DNA of 27,496 nt from a virus: the IMG/VR virus record IMGVR_UViG_3300042389_000480, positions 1-27,496 of that record; one strand, 5' to 3'. Made by a program: the position numbers and the translations under genes. The notes under the pieces are model-generated. The model saw only the letters and a list, made by a program, of their open reading frames with translations. It was not told the DNA's origin and ran no database searches. Position 1 is the stretch's first letter; each line of letters opens with the position of its first letter. Positions 10,201 through 17,269 of this stretch are shown here, in pieces.

Positions 10201-11353
10201 GCTGCGGGGTCATCGCCTTGAGCGCGTCAACCGTCGCACGCGGCATCGAATCCCAGAAATTCGGGTCGGAGAACGCGCCATTGGACTGCCGAACAGCGTC
10301 GGAAATTCTCTGACGCATCACCTTGGCTTGCGAAGCCTCGCTGGCCGCGATGAAAGGGTGTGCGCCCGCACCGCCGAAACCACCGTAGAACGCATCGGTC
10401 AAAGCCTCGGTGATCGCAGTTCCGAATTCCGGCGCTTCCTCGCCTTGCAACCTCCGTGTCGCGCTGTATGCAAGCGATGCTGCGCCTTCCTCTGCCGCCT
10501 CCGATCCATATGCAAGACCAAGTCCCGTCGAGAACTTCATCGCCGGGTTCATGTTCTTCATCGCCTTGACCGCCTCGCGGCCCCACACGGTCTTCGCGAT
10601 CTTGACAGCGGCCTTTGCGCCAACCCATTCCGTCGCAGCCTCGATCACACCACCCTTGACGGCGGCGATGTACTTGCCGCTCGGTCGGTAGATCCCGTCC
10701 TTGCTGGTCAACTTGCCTTCGACAAATGCGTTGTCGTACTCGTTCGCAGCACCACCAGCGCCTTGGAAGAAGAACGCAGGAGCGGCAATCTGGGGCGCTA
10801 CGACCGCAAGTCCGATGTTCGCAACGCCGTTCGTGACGGCAGCGGCGACCTTGTCCGTGAACGTGTCCGACACGACGGCAGAGGTCGTAGCCATGCCACG
10901 GGCAAATCCCTCGACCTGACCAAGTGGATCGATGCGATCAGGCGTGACCATCTCCAAAGTCGTGGCAGCACCACGGACGGTCGCGGCGGTCATGCCGGAA
11001 AGCGTTCGACCGACAGTATCCCTGACCCCACCAGCCTGCTGGCGCTCGATGTCACGCGACACGAACACTTGCTCTAGCAACTGCGCTTCACCCGGAGTAC
11101 CAAAGATCTTGGCATAGACGGAAGCAAGCGCCTCTCCGAAGCGCTGCGCCCCGAACGGAGTCAGGCCAGCAGACGCAACGCGGCCAGCAAATTCGCCAGC
11201 CTCTTCCGCCGCTCCAGCGCCCGGAAGTTGCTCTTGCCTTTGCTCTCGACCGATTTCAGACGCGATGTCTTGATACCGCGAAACACCGAAGTTCGGGTAT
11301 TCCTTCTTGATGTCAAGCGACTTCGCAAGGTCGAGATACTTGCTGTCAGCCAT
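1223..11353 (-). CDS. Giant multidomain internal virion (ejection/polyvalent) protein, 3376 aa
   Basis: Probably a DNA-ejection protein packaged in the virion. Approximate layout: 1-350 Ala/Gly-rich with hydrophobic stretches (about 165-205); 390-470 coiled coil; metallopeptidase-like domain with H566-E-V-M-H570; Pro/Ala linker 735-775; phage domain 900-1070 around W914; domain with H1612-D-A-M-G-H1617 and E1651-TRGQNSW; second metallopeptidase with H1819-E-M-M-H1823 and a downstream DEFVAEA near 2046; basic coiled coil 2315-2450; C-terminal 3150-3376 with hydrophobic segments and a charged tail. The ATG at 11353 follows the previous stop by 10 bases with GGA at spacing about six; longer in-frame starts overlap the upstream gene. 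No lysozyme or transglycosylase domain was recognised. T7 gp16, the analogue by position, is 1318 aa, so this is unusually long. Reading frame certain; role inferred from position and from polyvalent-protein architecture. Confidence 0.85.
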   Translation of the reverse strand: MADSKYLDLAKSLDIKKEYPNFGVSRYQDIASEIGREQRQEQLPGAGAAEEAGEFAGRVASAGLTPFGAQRFGEALASVYAKIFGTPGEAQLLEQVFVSRDIERQQAGGVRDTVGRTLSGMTAATVRGAATTLEMVTPDRIDPLGQVEGFARGMATTSAVVSDTFTDKVAAAVTNGVANIGLAVVAPQIAAPAFFFQGAGGAANEYDNAFVEGKLTSKDGIYRPSGKYIAAVKGGVIEAATEWVGAKAAVKIAKTVWGREAVKAMKNMNPAMKFSTGLGLAYGSEAAEEGAASLAYSATRRLQGEEAPEFGTAITEALTDAFYGGFGGAGAHPFIAASEASQAKVMRQRISDAVRQSNGAFSDPNFWDSMPRATVDALKAMTPQQREVELQSASSAYHQANADRQVGARLVNDAAAALEQSQKKLQAVAKKNDAAKTAEAQKNVDAAKSALDNAVANQATLAAELLSARTRVITISAFNARNAPVIEKNTTEVLSELKLTPSMAQTASDRAAEEQIKALGYDISFFDSTDPDADPAFYSPSAPNTVFLKSGMTNEQMIDALVFAHHEVMHIVQATDTDLYMALRNAFDEQSVVEAGVEYFNNKLRKDDRLAQSAAASMAQQVAGVQTMPMRQGEMIEQRAGRTLLEAEGQARVMEDGVRELFRTGKAPGFLGQLIVKMGLRGRQATTALRVRSMLLEAAKQRQPRPAKRGTRQVALTEFGQRIEEAKGVLRGQQMLEQPPTAPAAPAKPTPAAAPAAAAAAPTAAPVPPSASAAAVTASGMTPAEAAAAKTPDFKAMVNLAVNALRKTDKKWAEGKRLYPIAEQMERDPAALSPEDRKIGEELRAEMTSQFGKDYAVLWARARGPAATVEQKREKKSGRFVGAPKWVGKSPVKLQKLRAKLRQLATEGEAGRMWYENSSKAILAAANGDIDEAEKIVSLIAIYSPNATVPANTSMALTAYYQWKAGVPINAGFSKADEKATDLLVNGKAWSGIKTNSFYQNLMVEIDPSKLDPGVATMDMWMALAFDYGDKALDQGPKYVFAENEIRRLAEELGWKPHQVQAAIWTAMKGRIDPIRADLKKRELRRGIGEMVTKIDEKTGKQTEVYRIKKGREYDHFRLAHKMGMMHTLRQEDIAASKYDFSNAINDRMVQMSWEATPSTATGRSLPGIHSAPIQQQFEYLKEIMDVLYVNGRDVIADLVGLPQGTTITGFSAWMGKIGAGAQTFVPVPLKGAGAKRTFTPEAKQLLNLAALVRGFVMEQDSVVYHAPIWDDAKIRHNGVQIYTQRPLNRAEMTALYAALQKKFNTTELAPGYRNDGARVLNFTDIPNKKFHDGLKEVIEQLPKDFGGGTVELESFRSEGNYIGNDWSENPNGESYLAQIESLKPDLLGGVRDLRSRIQSVNQRFDARYGWSTLAARRGGAPRDRVEQPSAGALDALAGAPVIRGFTGPDPVIVAVAERYAASRGIELKRQSEYADVDIERARRIADAYDKMAHDPQNPAVAEAYRQLIEQTSAQYDALVEAGYEFYFVDLDNDPYADQPGGFGNPYNAVRDLRANRRMAVFPTESGFGSGATDLDVSNNPLLVDTGLQWAFGRPGGPLKRVTANDLFRAVHDAMGHSLEGAGFRARGEENAWQAHVRLFTGAAIGAMTSETRGQNSWLNFGPFGEKNRDAKVEDTIFADQKVGLMPSWTWEEGRVGSVLSARLRGDTTKEITEAFVAEGAKFADILVALQDVVKATVGLHRVKDRTSEDKEFGRVLDLSESVRVDTYKRVRANWSSYRDGNRGSIELQDNQLPVSMQSGDGTSGTITKRNDGGLVFAHEMMHAATSLRIASYVDKYTDKKVKESGHQRYSDLGMKVAKRWQLSNVSGIKYIENLERYSTDPDVDPAFKELVDCFLEAAKANPHQYNLMTKGRSSFGGITFDGSGDLSIRATSIDGVPQVELVLTKNGIDYVLSRRGAQNQQVLEQTKNKLTNREPVLLDELNRVVMTTDLSGANPRFSVRRANGSQIPLDGFTERRNYDGGGLVNKSNSGDAMADAGGLYAFGNLDEFVAEAINSPKFQNILRAIPSKGRGVGSMFSRLMQALRRFLGIDDTVPMSMLDDLMNLTEEMARTDIVAAIGQAPRRAAVPGETTAPKQKALTLEGFPVVGGLTNVLKREDGTFILTFKLPGVTLDGITPVGNRDQPAKVVLFDKNDIAVDLRVAFDDGEWTVIGGMSDGFSTNSVDYGPMYTPTVFPSWGSTTTLDGKKFGKTKAAAIKDFAEMAKRMVAISSQKQIDESGQFVRVLYNRGFTNVSFEDKRGQPYTPSYAVTVTTLSARRRVAEGKSERRVRFAYGMGRREGLLSGEVRGQKAERRAAKREAERLVREERNKQRVEALAKRMKMRAAFRDRVAGLMLDIEAAAETNDELRNRIKVMRKYERAGRKKAAEKAQSQILKAWIKGLYKGRAVGRKEGIEEAKARMTDLRKAAVEVIATLPIKLRGKYVNAVATMKTAAGINKIARRVVQDLAMAEAIETVAAINRMDKRVRKVGLRAETRSDLLSALSSARSMLAAGRKRMLPFTDTADIAARTASAQALLESAMQRFDVERAEYRDARDARADEAAADASALGSSLASLPKVERGRISSMAPRRNIIRDILSTIGNSDIYTLMQAIEGGAGGVLGKMWAGFAEAKGNMTLDRKRIDERIDAALRSAGYSGYDGYATNAAGLYGESSAETVTVSLGGNPMTITVDQMLHLAAMDDQTVALLTDDSDPTGTLGAPIVFSTDRNATPIYMTRREFADIRTSLTDGQRRLIDEMKAILEQEIQPRAFDIHFQIHGRQPDIVPGYFPRQRLGDEIAGQTIDPNMQPNMVMNTMLSNAGFLQQRVAAKSTMVVGGMMRTMDSHLDESLRLIHLSLPLRYAMSVLKSARVRSGIEATMGEGGNDAIRKLVLNGVGLSGKPQGGFIEGLNANVSGALITLNPKTWLRQLGGAFRLASEMPVGAWSKGVARMATMTPAQRRDMARAVESINGYFYDRHRRSQVGIFANVLGDPNTARDRWAASLASSARSLASVGESVAAGKFARSVRDLREGVLPISRVLKSADGMLRMIDRQIMLAAFIGMRADLAARNPSMTNAELDVGAAKMAEQAFRKTQNVSDPLDDTVFAAQQKFSQGIGRLMFPFSSDPLKGYNQIRRAVASRDPALIAKTAAGVSSNIALAAAVNPLWTAAGIAIANALGGGGDEEDEDMIRRMAMEQEMGYLPSRVAGDAASAVFGYLGMAGGAIVDGAIGSPERADDVLEPLVIRFLGDTSKYLAQGDLPSLSETTLQLAGVPVVAPVSTVTGVAAKAKPSDRKLLEYYRKLDKAGELTPKQRQRLNVLAARERIRLAQERREKQLQQ

Positions 11354-11363
11354 GTTGTGTCCG

Positions 11364-12809
11364 TTACCTATTGGAAAGATCGAAGATGACCTGTGCAGCA
11401 CGCCGGATCGCAGCCTTCTGTTCCGGCGTGTAAATCGTCGATGCCTCAAGCCTTGCTGGATCTGAAGCAAGTTCCATGATGCGCCTCATCGCGGTCCTGT
11501 CATCTTCGGTCGAATTGACCTTGACATAACCGATTGCCTCCGCGATGGCCGCGTCTGGATTCTCCGACTGCTCCTGTGGCCGTGGTTCATCTTCCTGCGG
11601 CGCGGTTCCATATCGAACCGCATCACGGGCGGAAGCGGCCTCGTTTGCCATCTGCTGGCGCTGAATCGAAACCGGAACCGTTCTGGTCGGAGGAGGTGTC
11701 ACCTTGCTCGCAAGACCCTGCGAGTTGTTCGCGATGTCCAGCGCATCGATGATCGCCGACAGGCCGACCTCATCGGTAGCGACAACCTGATCCCAGCCAA
11801 GCCTCTGGCTGACCATGTTGAAGTTGTTGAGGAAGTTCGTGACCTCTGCGAGGTTGTACTGCCCGTCCTGACCACGGCGCGGCAGCGTCGCTGGCTGCGG
11901 AAGCGGGGTCATCATCGGCTTGGTCATCGCATGGAACAGGTTGACAAGCGGAAGCGGACCAGCGTTCTGCGAGGCAAGGCTGTCGATCAGCGTCGCTGTG
12001 CTGGGGATCTCGTATTCCGACGGCTTGCGGCGAAGCGACCGAATGTTCTCGATCATCGGCGCTGCATACGGCTGGTCTTCATATGCCTTCATCGCAGAAT
12101 CGAACGCACGTTCGCCCTGCTCATACTCGTCCTGTTCCATCTTGATCGCCTGCTGCGCGAACTTGACGGGAACGGGCTTGCCGCGCCACACGACCGTTTC
12201 CGCGTCTTGCTTCATCTGCTGGCGCTGAAACTCGCCGAGTTGCTGCATCGCCAACTGCGGATCCATCTGGTACATGGCTGCGAGATAGCCACCGATGTCC
12301 GGGTCGTTGGTCGCGGTGATCTGCTTTGCCATCGAGTTGAAATACGGCTTGAACGCCTCCCGCTTCGCGACCATGTCTCGTTCGCGGTTCAATTCCATGC
12401 GAGCCTTCGACCTGAACTCCATCGCCCCAAGCCACTGTGGAGTGGTCAGGCGAATCACTTGACGTTGATTGTCCTCGTCGAGAAACGACACCGCTGGAGT
12501 GCCGTCGGCAAGAGCGCCGAAATCGAGCATCTCTAGACCTTCATAATCGCCGTTCTCGATTCCGTTCACCGCTGCTGCGAACGATGGCTGTCGAACATTC
12601 GCCGGATTGCCGATGTACTGCGACTTGTCCTTGTCCGCGTACTTGATCAGGTCTCGGAACTCGACAGGCAGATCCTCTTCGCGAACGCCCTGCTCGTACT
12701 GCGCCTCCAAGGTCATCGGCCTCATGTTCTGAAACGACGTACCCGGCTTCACTTCCATCGTCGTAACGGCGTTTGGAAATCGAGATTGCGGAGTCTGGAA
12801 CTGGCTCAT
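11364..12809 (-). CDS. Probable internal virion protein, 481 aa
   Basis: This 481-aa soluble, Gln/Met-rich protein has no recognised catalytic motif. The middle third (about 130-260) is predicted from composition to be mostly helical with many charged residues, followed by a Pro-rich stretch (MTPLPQPATLPRR) and an acidic low-complexity segment near 405-425, then a helical C-terminus. Its ATG overlaps the stop of the upstream gene as ATGA at 12809-12806, indicating coupled translation, and the giant ejection-protein gene starts 10 bases after its stop. By position it corresponds to the middle internal core protein (gp15-like) of T7-type phages, but I see no direct sequence resemblance. The assignment rests on gene order, so it could be another virion-associated protein. 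Confidence 0.6.
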   Translation of the reverse strand: MSQFQTPQSRFPNAVTTMEVKPGTSFQNMRPMTLEAQYEQGVREEDLPVEFRDLIKYADKDKSQYIGNPANVRQPSFAAAVNGIENGDYEGLEMLDFGALADGTPAVSFLDEDNQRQVIRLTTPQWLGAMEFRSKARMELNRERDMVAKREAFKPYFNSMAKQITATNDPDIGGYLAAMYQMDPQLAMQQLGEFQRQQMKQDAETVVWRGKPVPVKFAQQAIKMEQDEYEQGERAFDSAMKAYEDQPYAAPMIENIRSLRRKPSEYEIPSTATLIDSLASQNAGPLPLVNLFHAMTKPMMTPLPQPATLPRRGQDGQYNLAEVTNFLNNFNMVSQRLGWDQVVATDEVGLSAIIDALDIANNSQGLASKVTPPPTRTVPVSIQRQQMANEAASARDAVRYGTAPQEDEPRPQEQSENPDAAIAEAIGYVKVNSTEDDRTAMRRIMELASDPARLEASTIYTPEQKAAIRRAAQVIFDLSNR

Positions 12810-13330
12810 CGCTGGCCTCCGACACCGTTGCGGATGCCGAACATGATGCGGGCGGCTTCCGACGAGGCGAGACCCTGCTGGGCGATGAACATCTTCCCGG
12901 CAGGGTTGAGTTCAGACACCCCGATGGTCAGTTCCCCGCGATCCTCGCGTACCTCCTTGTCCTTCTGCGTTCCCTTCTTGATCCCACGGAACGAGTCGAG
13001 CAGTTCCTGTTCTCGCTTGCGATCCTCGTCCAACTTCGCCTGATACTCCTCCATCCGCAGCATCTGGCTCATCCGCTCGCGGTCAACACCCATCTGGGTT
13101 TGCGCTGCTTCCGCACCGATGGCGGATCCGCCGAGAAGGCTCATGCCAGCACCCTTGAACGGATTGCGGAGATCGGTATTGGCAAGACCCTGCCCGATGC
13201 CCTGCGCCATGCCCTGACCCGCGTACATGAAGAACCTTCCGAGGTTGCCGAGGTACGTCTGGTCGCGCTTGGCGTTGACCGCCTGCTGACCCATGATCCC
13301 GGCACGCGCCATGATTCCTTCTAGTGCCAT
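12806..13330 (-). CDS. Small probable internal virion protein, 174 aa
   Basis: This 174-aa protein begins MALEGIMARAG and has a Gly/Met-rich first half (FFMYAGQGMAQGIGQGLA) that looks weakly membrane-active, a strongly charged helical middle (RMEEYQAKLDEDRKREQELLDSF), and a C-terminal part ending MFGIRNGVGGQR. The ATG at 13330 has AAGGA seven bases upstream and lies 10 bases after the previous stop; an earlier in-frame start would overlap that gene. It ends in an ATGA overlap with the 481-aa gene. Gene order places it among the ejection proteins. I do not recognise a family. Confidence 0.55.
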   Translation of the reverse strand: MALEGIMARAGIMGQQAVNAKRDQTYLGNLGRFFMYAGQGMAQGIGQGLANTDLRNPFKGAGMSLLGGSAIGAEAAQTQMGVDRERMSQMLRMEEYQAKLDEDRKREQELLDSFRGIKKGTQKDKEVREDRGELTIGVSELNPAGKMFIAQQGLASSEAARIMFGIRNGVGGQR

Positions 13331-13340
13331 GTGGTGTTCC

Positions 13341-14327
13341 TTATCCAAGTCCTGCGGAGAATCCTCGTCCCGCAAGGTAGGGTTGGTACATATTCATCAG
13401 ACCTGACGCGATTCCGGTGGTTGCGCCACCGACGATTGCAGCCGCCGTTTGATAGCCGCTTCCTGCGTATTGCGCCTGCGCTTCCTTTCCGCCGAGAACA
13501 CGGGCAACGCGCTCTCGCTCCAGATTCATCTGGGCGTTCAGGAAGTCCGCGCTGATGCCAAGACGCTGACGGGCAACATCCTCGCGCTGCGCGAACTCGG
13601 TTCCAAGCAGTTGCTGCCGCATCGCCAAACCGCCGCCGACACGGGCTTGCTGCATCTGGGTCAGGTTCGCAAGGCGCTGCTGCTCCAGCGAAGACGTACC
13701 GCTGACCAGTGCCTGCTCGATTCCCGCCAACTGGCTGGCGTATTGCTCCTCGACAACGCCCTTCTGGAGCGCCCCCTGCGACTCTTCGGCTGCAAGAACG
13801 CCCTGACCAAACGTCGTTCCGGCCAGCCCGGTGAACGCCTGCGCCTGCGACATTCTCGCAAGGTTGCGTGAAGTTGCCTGTTCGATGGCCGCAAGCGTAT
13901 TGGTTCGGCCAACCCCGGCAATGCGCTTGACCTCACCCATTCCCTCTCGGAACTGCGAGGTGATGCCCTGCGCCTGCTGGTTGTAGGCGGTTTCCAGTTC
14001 CTTGAACCGGGTATCGAAGTCGCCGATCAACTGCTCGTATCCGCCCTTGTACTGCGACAGGTTGGAAGTCCTGTTCTCAAGGAACGACTTCAGGATCTTG
14101 TCCTGCTGTTCCTGCTGGTACTTGCCGAGATCCTGATACTGCCCACCAGCCCATTCGGTCATGGTTCGGAATGCACGCTGCTTGGAGTCAGCCGCTTGCT
14201 TGGCAAGAATGCCAGAGGCAATCGAGCCAACGCCCATTGCCACTCCTCCAACAGCGAGACCCGTGCCGATTGCGGCTGCTGCGGTCGCTCCGATTCCGAT
14301 TGCTGCTCCTGCTCCGATGAATGACAT
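13341..14327 (-). CDS. Gly/Ala-rich coiled-coil internal virion protein (gp14-like), 328 aa
   Basis: The N-terminal 45 residues are a long Gly/Ala-rich hydrophobic segment (MSFIGAGAAIGIGATAAAAI onward), able to form a membrane hairpin. They are followed by about 230 residues of Gln/Glu/Ala-rich sequence with coiled-coil character, and a short hydrophobic Gly-rich C-terminus. This layout is typical of phage internal virion proteins of the T7 gp14 type, which leave the capsid first and form a pore in the host outer membrane. The ATG at 14327 is separated from the upstream stop by one base and has GGAG seven bases upstream. The following genes are a small protein, a 481-aa protein and the giant, matching a gp14-gp15-gp16 order. 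The assignment is by composition and order rather than by specific motif. Confidence 0.68.
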   Translation of the reverse strand: MSFIGAGAAIGIGATAAAAIGTGLAVGGVAMGVGSIASGILAKQAADSKQRAFRTMTEWAGGQYQDLGKYQQEQQDKILKSFLENRTSNLSQYKGGYEQLIGDFDTRFKELETAYNQQAQGITSQFREGMGEVKRIAGVGRTNTLAAIEQATSRNLARMSQAQAFTGLAGTTFGQGVLAAEESQGALQKGVVEEQYASQLAGIEQALVSGTSSLEQQRLANLTQMQQARVGGGLAMRQQLLGTEFAQREDVARQRLGISADFLNAQMNLERERVARVLGGKEAQAQYAGSGYQTAAAIVGGATTGIASGLMNMYQPYLAGRGFSAGLG

Positions 14328-14328
14328 A

Positions 14329-15144
14329 TCAGTTCTCCGTGTCGATGGCGTAGGCGACCAGACCACTGATCCTGTAATCGACCGTGATCTCCTCGCCGTT
14401 CTCGATCTTTCGCGTCGCGATCATGTCCGCATGATCATCGATCCCTGTCTGGACGAACTTCGCATTCGGATCGTGCGAGTGGTTAGTGAACCGACCAGCA
14501 ATGCACCTCTTGCCGTTCCGTCGAGCCGGGGCAATGATTTCTCCGTCGGCGATGGTTCTGTTGGCGAACACACCAATGCCATGAATCGGCGACATACCCA
14601 TCGTCATGTTCCTGACACAGGCATCGGTCTCCACAAGATCATCGGTTTTCCTCATGTGGGAATCGATGAATCCGAGCGGAAGACCGAACTGACGCACGAA
14701 ATTGTTGTAATCAGAACGAGCCTTGCTTGCCCAATCGAACTCGATGCCATTTCGGCGAGTCTGCAAGATCGCAGATTCGTCGGTCATGGCATCCTCGGCA
14801 TCTTCGACCGTCTTCGCGTCGGTGTGAATGATCGTTGTCCAGTAGGTATCTCCGTGCGCGTACCCGACGCGCTTGTACCCCTTGGACGCTGGAAGCACAT
14901 GAAAGCCGATGAGTCGCTGCATCCCGTTGTCCGTGGTGACGGTGATGTCGCCGCTTACGACGCACACGTTGTCCAACTTGGTCAGCGTTCCGGTCACTGC
15001 CGTGCCAGCCGGAATGAAGATCGTCCGTGCATACATCGACCCATGCATCAGGCTTGATGTCTGCATATCGACTTGCGGCATCGCCATCAGCGCGGCCTCA
15101 AACCGACGAATACGGTCGATCTCAATCTGTGTTTCAGGAGACAT
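14329..15144 (-). CDS. Cupin-SET domain fusion protein, 271 aa
   Basis: Two domains can be read. Residues about 38-112 form a cupin-like beta barrel (ARTIFIPAGTAVTG, VCVVSGDITV, then KRVGYAHGDTYWTTIIHTD), a fold often seen in small phage proteins beside tail genes. Residues about 180-260 are a SET domain: HGIGVFA at 188-194 (the GxG start motif), RFTNHSHDPNA at 218-228 (RFxNHSxxPN, which binds S-adenosylmethionine and forms the pseudoknot), and GEEITVDYR at 250-258 (ExxxDY with the catalytic-region tyrosine). SET proteins transfer methyl groups to lysine. The usual Cys after NHS is His here and no post-SET cysteines are visible. The ATG at 15144 has a strong AGGAGGA nine bases upstream and overlaps the tail gene by 11 bases. 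Activity and substrate are unknown; a virion protein could be the target. Confidence 0.8.
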   Translation of the reverse strand: MSPETQIEIDRIRRFEAALMAMPQVDMQTSSLMHGSMYARTIFIPAGTAVTGTLTKLDNVCVVSGDITVTTDNGMQRLIGFHVLPASKGYKRVGYAHGDTYWTTIIHTDAKTVEDAEDAMTDESAILQTRRNGIEFDWASKARSDYNNFVRQFGLPLGFIDSHMRKTDDLVETDACVRNMTMGMSPIHGIGVFANRTIADGEIIAPARRNGKRCIAGRFTNHSHDPNAKFVQTGIDDHADMIATRKIENGEEITVDYRISGLVAYAIDTEN

Positions 15145-17269
15145 CGACAACGGTCCTCCTCGGCCCGACAGGTGCAAGGCTGGCTCCGATGCGTTCAAGG
15201 GCGAACGGATACCCGCTCGATGACAACCGCAGGAAGATCGCATTGGCCCGGACCCGGCACTTCATCCGGTTGTTCTCGCCCTCCACAAGGTTCCCGAGGT
15301 TGGTGACGGTCGATGATTCAAACGCGGTCGCCGCGACATTAGCCGTCACATTGGACAACGTCGCGATGATCGTTCCGCTTTCATCCGTGACCACATACCT
15401 GTATTCGCCGACCGCAGGATCCTCGGCGTACTCGCCGTTGACTTGCTGCTGGACGAACACTGGCCTGCCACCGTCCTGAAATCGAATGCCCCACCGATCA
15501 AATCCGCCGAACGTGTCTCGGACCAATTCGTATCGGCTGTCAGAATCCTCGTACACACGGGAAAGCGGCTTGACGAACGTGTCTTGCGTCGTGTATGTCC
15601 CGACAGTCGTTCTCGCGTACTGGCCGTCGAGATATCCGACGATGGTCGGGCTTGCGCCGCCACCGTCATAGGTTGGCGATTGCGGGTCGGGGCTTCCGTC
15701 CGGGTTCGTCAATCCAGCATTGCCGCCATCGGCAAGAATGGAAAGCACATCAGACACGAATACGCTGTTGATGCTTTCGGCAATTGCCTCTTGTGCCGTT
15801 TCAGCAGAAAGCAACGAAGCCGTCGGATTCGGCGCATTTCCCTTGACTGCCTCGTCTGGAAGGTATTGGTCGGCCCCAAGTTCGATCTGCACCTCGTTGC
15901 AGAACGCAAGTCCGGGCTGGCTTGAAACCATCGGACCGATGCTCACCCGAGTTTCAATTCTCTGGGCAATGGCCTCTCCGGTCGAGATCGTGCTTGTATA
16001 CCCAGCAGCGGGATATCCGTCGATTCCAGCGATGATCTTTTGGTCGAAGAATCCGATCTGACCATTGAGAGAACCAAACAAAGCGACCTGATTTCGACCG
16101 TCGGTCGTGAGCATCTGACAAGTCGAGTACGCCCCACGGAACGTCGGGTCGTACATCTTGTACGGGAAGAACCCGTCAGTCTGGTCCGAGTAGAACAGGT
16201 GCGTGCTGCTGTCAGGCTGGTCGGTTCGCGTAAGGAAGATCCAGAGACCGCGACGCTCGACATCGTAAGACAGCGTGCAATCGATGTCTTCCCATTTCGT
16301 GGCGTTGAAGAAAGAGTCGAGTTTGTTCAGCGACACCAACTGACCACGGTCAATGTTGAAGTCGTTCGGTGTCAACCGATACAAGCCATCCTGCGCCATG
16401 ACATACACGGTCTTCTCCGGTCCATTGCACCATGCGCGTGGACCGACAATTCCGACCGTCCTGCTCATCTGCTGGATCGTTGCATTGCCGAACACGGGAT
16501 CCGCCGTCAGCATCGACATGGATCGCCGTCCAGCAAAGATGATCGCCCCCTGCCCGAACGGAATCAGAGCGACAATCTCGTCGCCGGGAACGCCCCATAT
16601 TCCAGTATTTCCGGCAATGGCTTCGTCTGCCCCAGTTGCGCCAGACCAATCGTCCGGGTCATTGATGTCAGACATCCACCAGATGTTCTCTTTCTGACGA
16701 ACCCCGGCAAGAACGAGGCGAGTGCCGAACAAGGCAATGATGGTCGCGGTATAAGCGACCCCACCCACTGTGTTCGTGACATTGTCTTCTGGACCGTGCG
16801 AAGCGTGTTCCCACGCAGACCACACCGGGGGGCTGGCGAACAGGTCTACCCTTCGGTAGTTGAGGCCATCGACGAAGTAGCAATACTGACCGCGCTGCAC
16901 CGCCTCGACGCGACCGCTTGTCTGCAAGGCCGCACCGAGCGAACCAGTAGTGACTTGCGCGACTTGCGTAGGCGATGTGTCGCCCGGATCAAGAAAGTAG
17001 ATCTTCCCTGCATTGACGATGAAGACACGGTCCTTGATGACAGGAGGCGATCCGTTGAACGCCGATGTCCTGACCAGACACTGCACCGCACCGCTCGCAA
17101 ACTTGTACGCACGATTGAAACCGGGTCTCGTTCCAAGACGCACCTTGCGTCGGAACGGATCCATCGGAATCATGTTCAGGATGTCGTGCGTGTACCCCTC
17201 CGGTACACCGCTGTACACGGTGTCCGTAATCCAACCACGAAGGGGAATGATCGCTTGTGTATACGGCAT
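15134..17269 (-). CDS. Large beta-rich tail protein, probable tail nozzle (tubular protein B-like), 711 aa
   Basis: The protein starts MPYTQAIIPLRGWITDTVYS and soon reaches VRLGTRPGFNRAYKF. This resembles the beginning of podovirus tail-tube/nozzle proteins, where a G-R-x-x-x-R-x-G type segment introduces a beta-propeller-like body. Repeated short blades follow, for example YCYFVDGLNYRRVDLF, RLVLAGVRQKENIWWMSDI, QGAIIFAGRRSMSML, and TVYVMAQDGLYRLTP. The C-terminal 200 residues contain further beta strands. The start at 17269 shares bases with the stop of the fibre gene (TAATG), so translation is coupled; a longer reading to 17350 is rejected because it lies inside the fibre gene. In podoviruses the adaptor and nozzle genes are usually adjacent. 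Here eight genes separate them. Structural role likely, exact nozzle identity inferred. Confidence 0.65.
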   Translation of the reverse strand: MPYTQAIIPLRGWITDTVYSGVPEGYTHDILNMIPMDPFRRKVRLGTRPGFNRAYKFASGAVQCLVRTSAFNGSPPVIKDRVFIVNAGKIYFLDPGDTSPTQVAQVTTGSLGAALQTSGRVEAVQRGQYCYFVDGLNYRRVDLFASPPVWSAWEHASHGPEDNVTNTVGGVAYTATIIALFGTRLVLAGVRQKENIWWMSDINDPDDWSGATGADEAIAGNTGIWGVPGDEIVALIPFGQGAIIFAGRRSMSMLTADPVFGNATIQQMSRTVGIVGPRAWCNGPEKTVYVMAQDGLYRLTPNDFNIDRGQLVSLNKLDSFFNATKWEDIDCTLSYDVERRGLWIFLTRTDQPDSSTHLFYSDQTDGFFPYKMYDPTFRGAYSTCQMLTTDGRNQVALFGSLNGQIGFFDQKIIAGIDGYPAAGYTSTISTGEAIAQRIETRVSIGPMVSSQPGLAFCNEVQIELGADQYLPDEAVKGNAPNPTASLLSAETAQEAIAESINSVFVSDVLSILADGGNAGLTNPDGSPDPQSPTYDGGGASPTIVGYLDGQYARTTVGTYTTQDTFVKPLSRVYEDSDSRYELVRDTFGGFDRWGIRFQDGGRPVFVQQQVNGEYAEDPAVGEYRYVVTDESGTIIATLSNVTANVAATAFESSTVTNLGNLVEGENNRMKCRVRANAIFLRLSSSGYPFALERIGASLAPVGPRRTVVDVS

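Noticed and set aside
1223-11353. Virion RNA polymerase, as in N4-like phages, for the 3376-aa protein
   Set aside because: N4 virion polymerase is of similar size, but I could not find T7-type polymerase motifs in this protein, and the domains seen point to peptidase-like and other modules instead.
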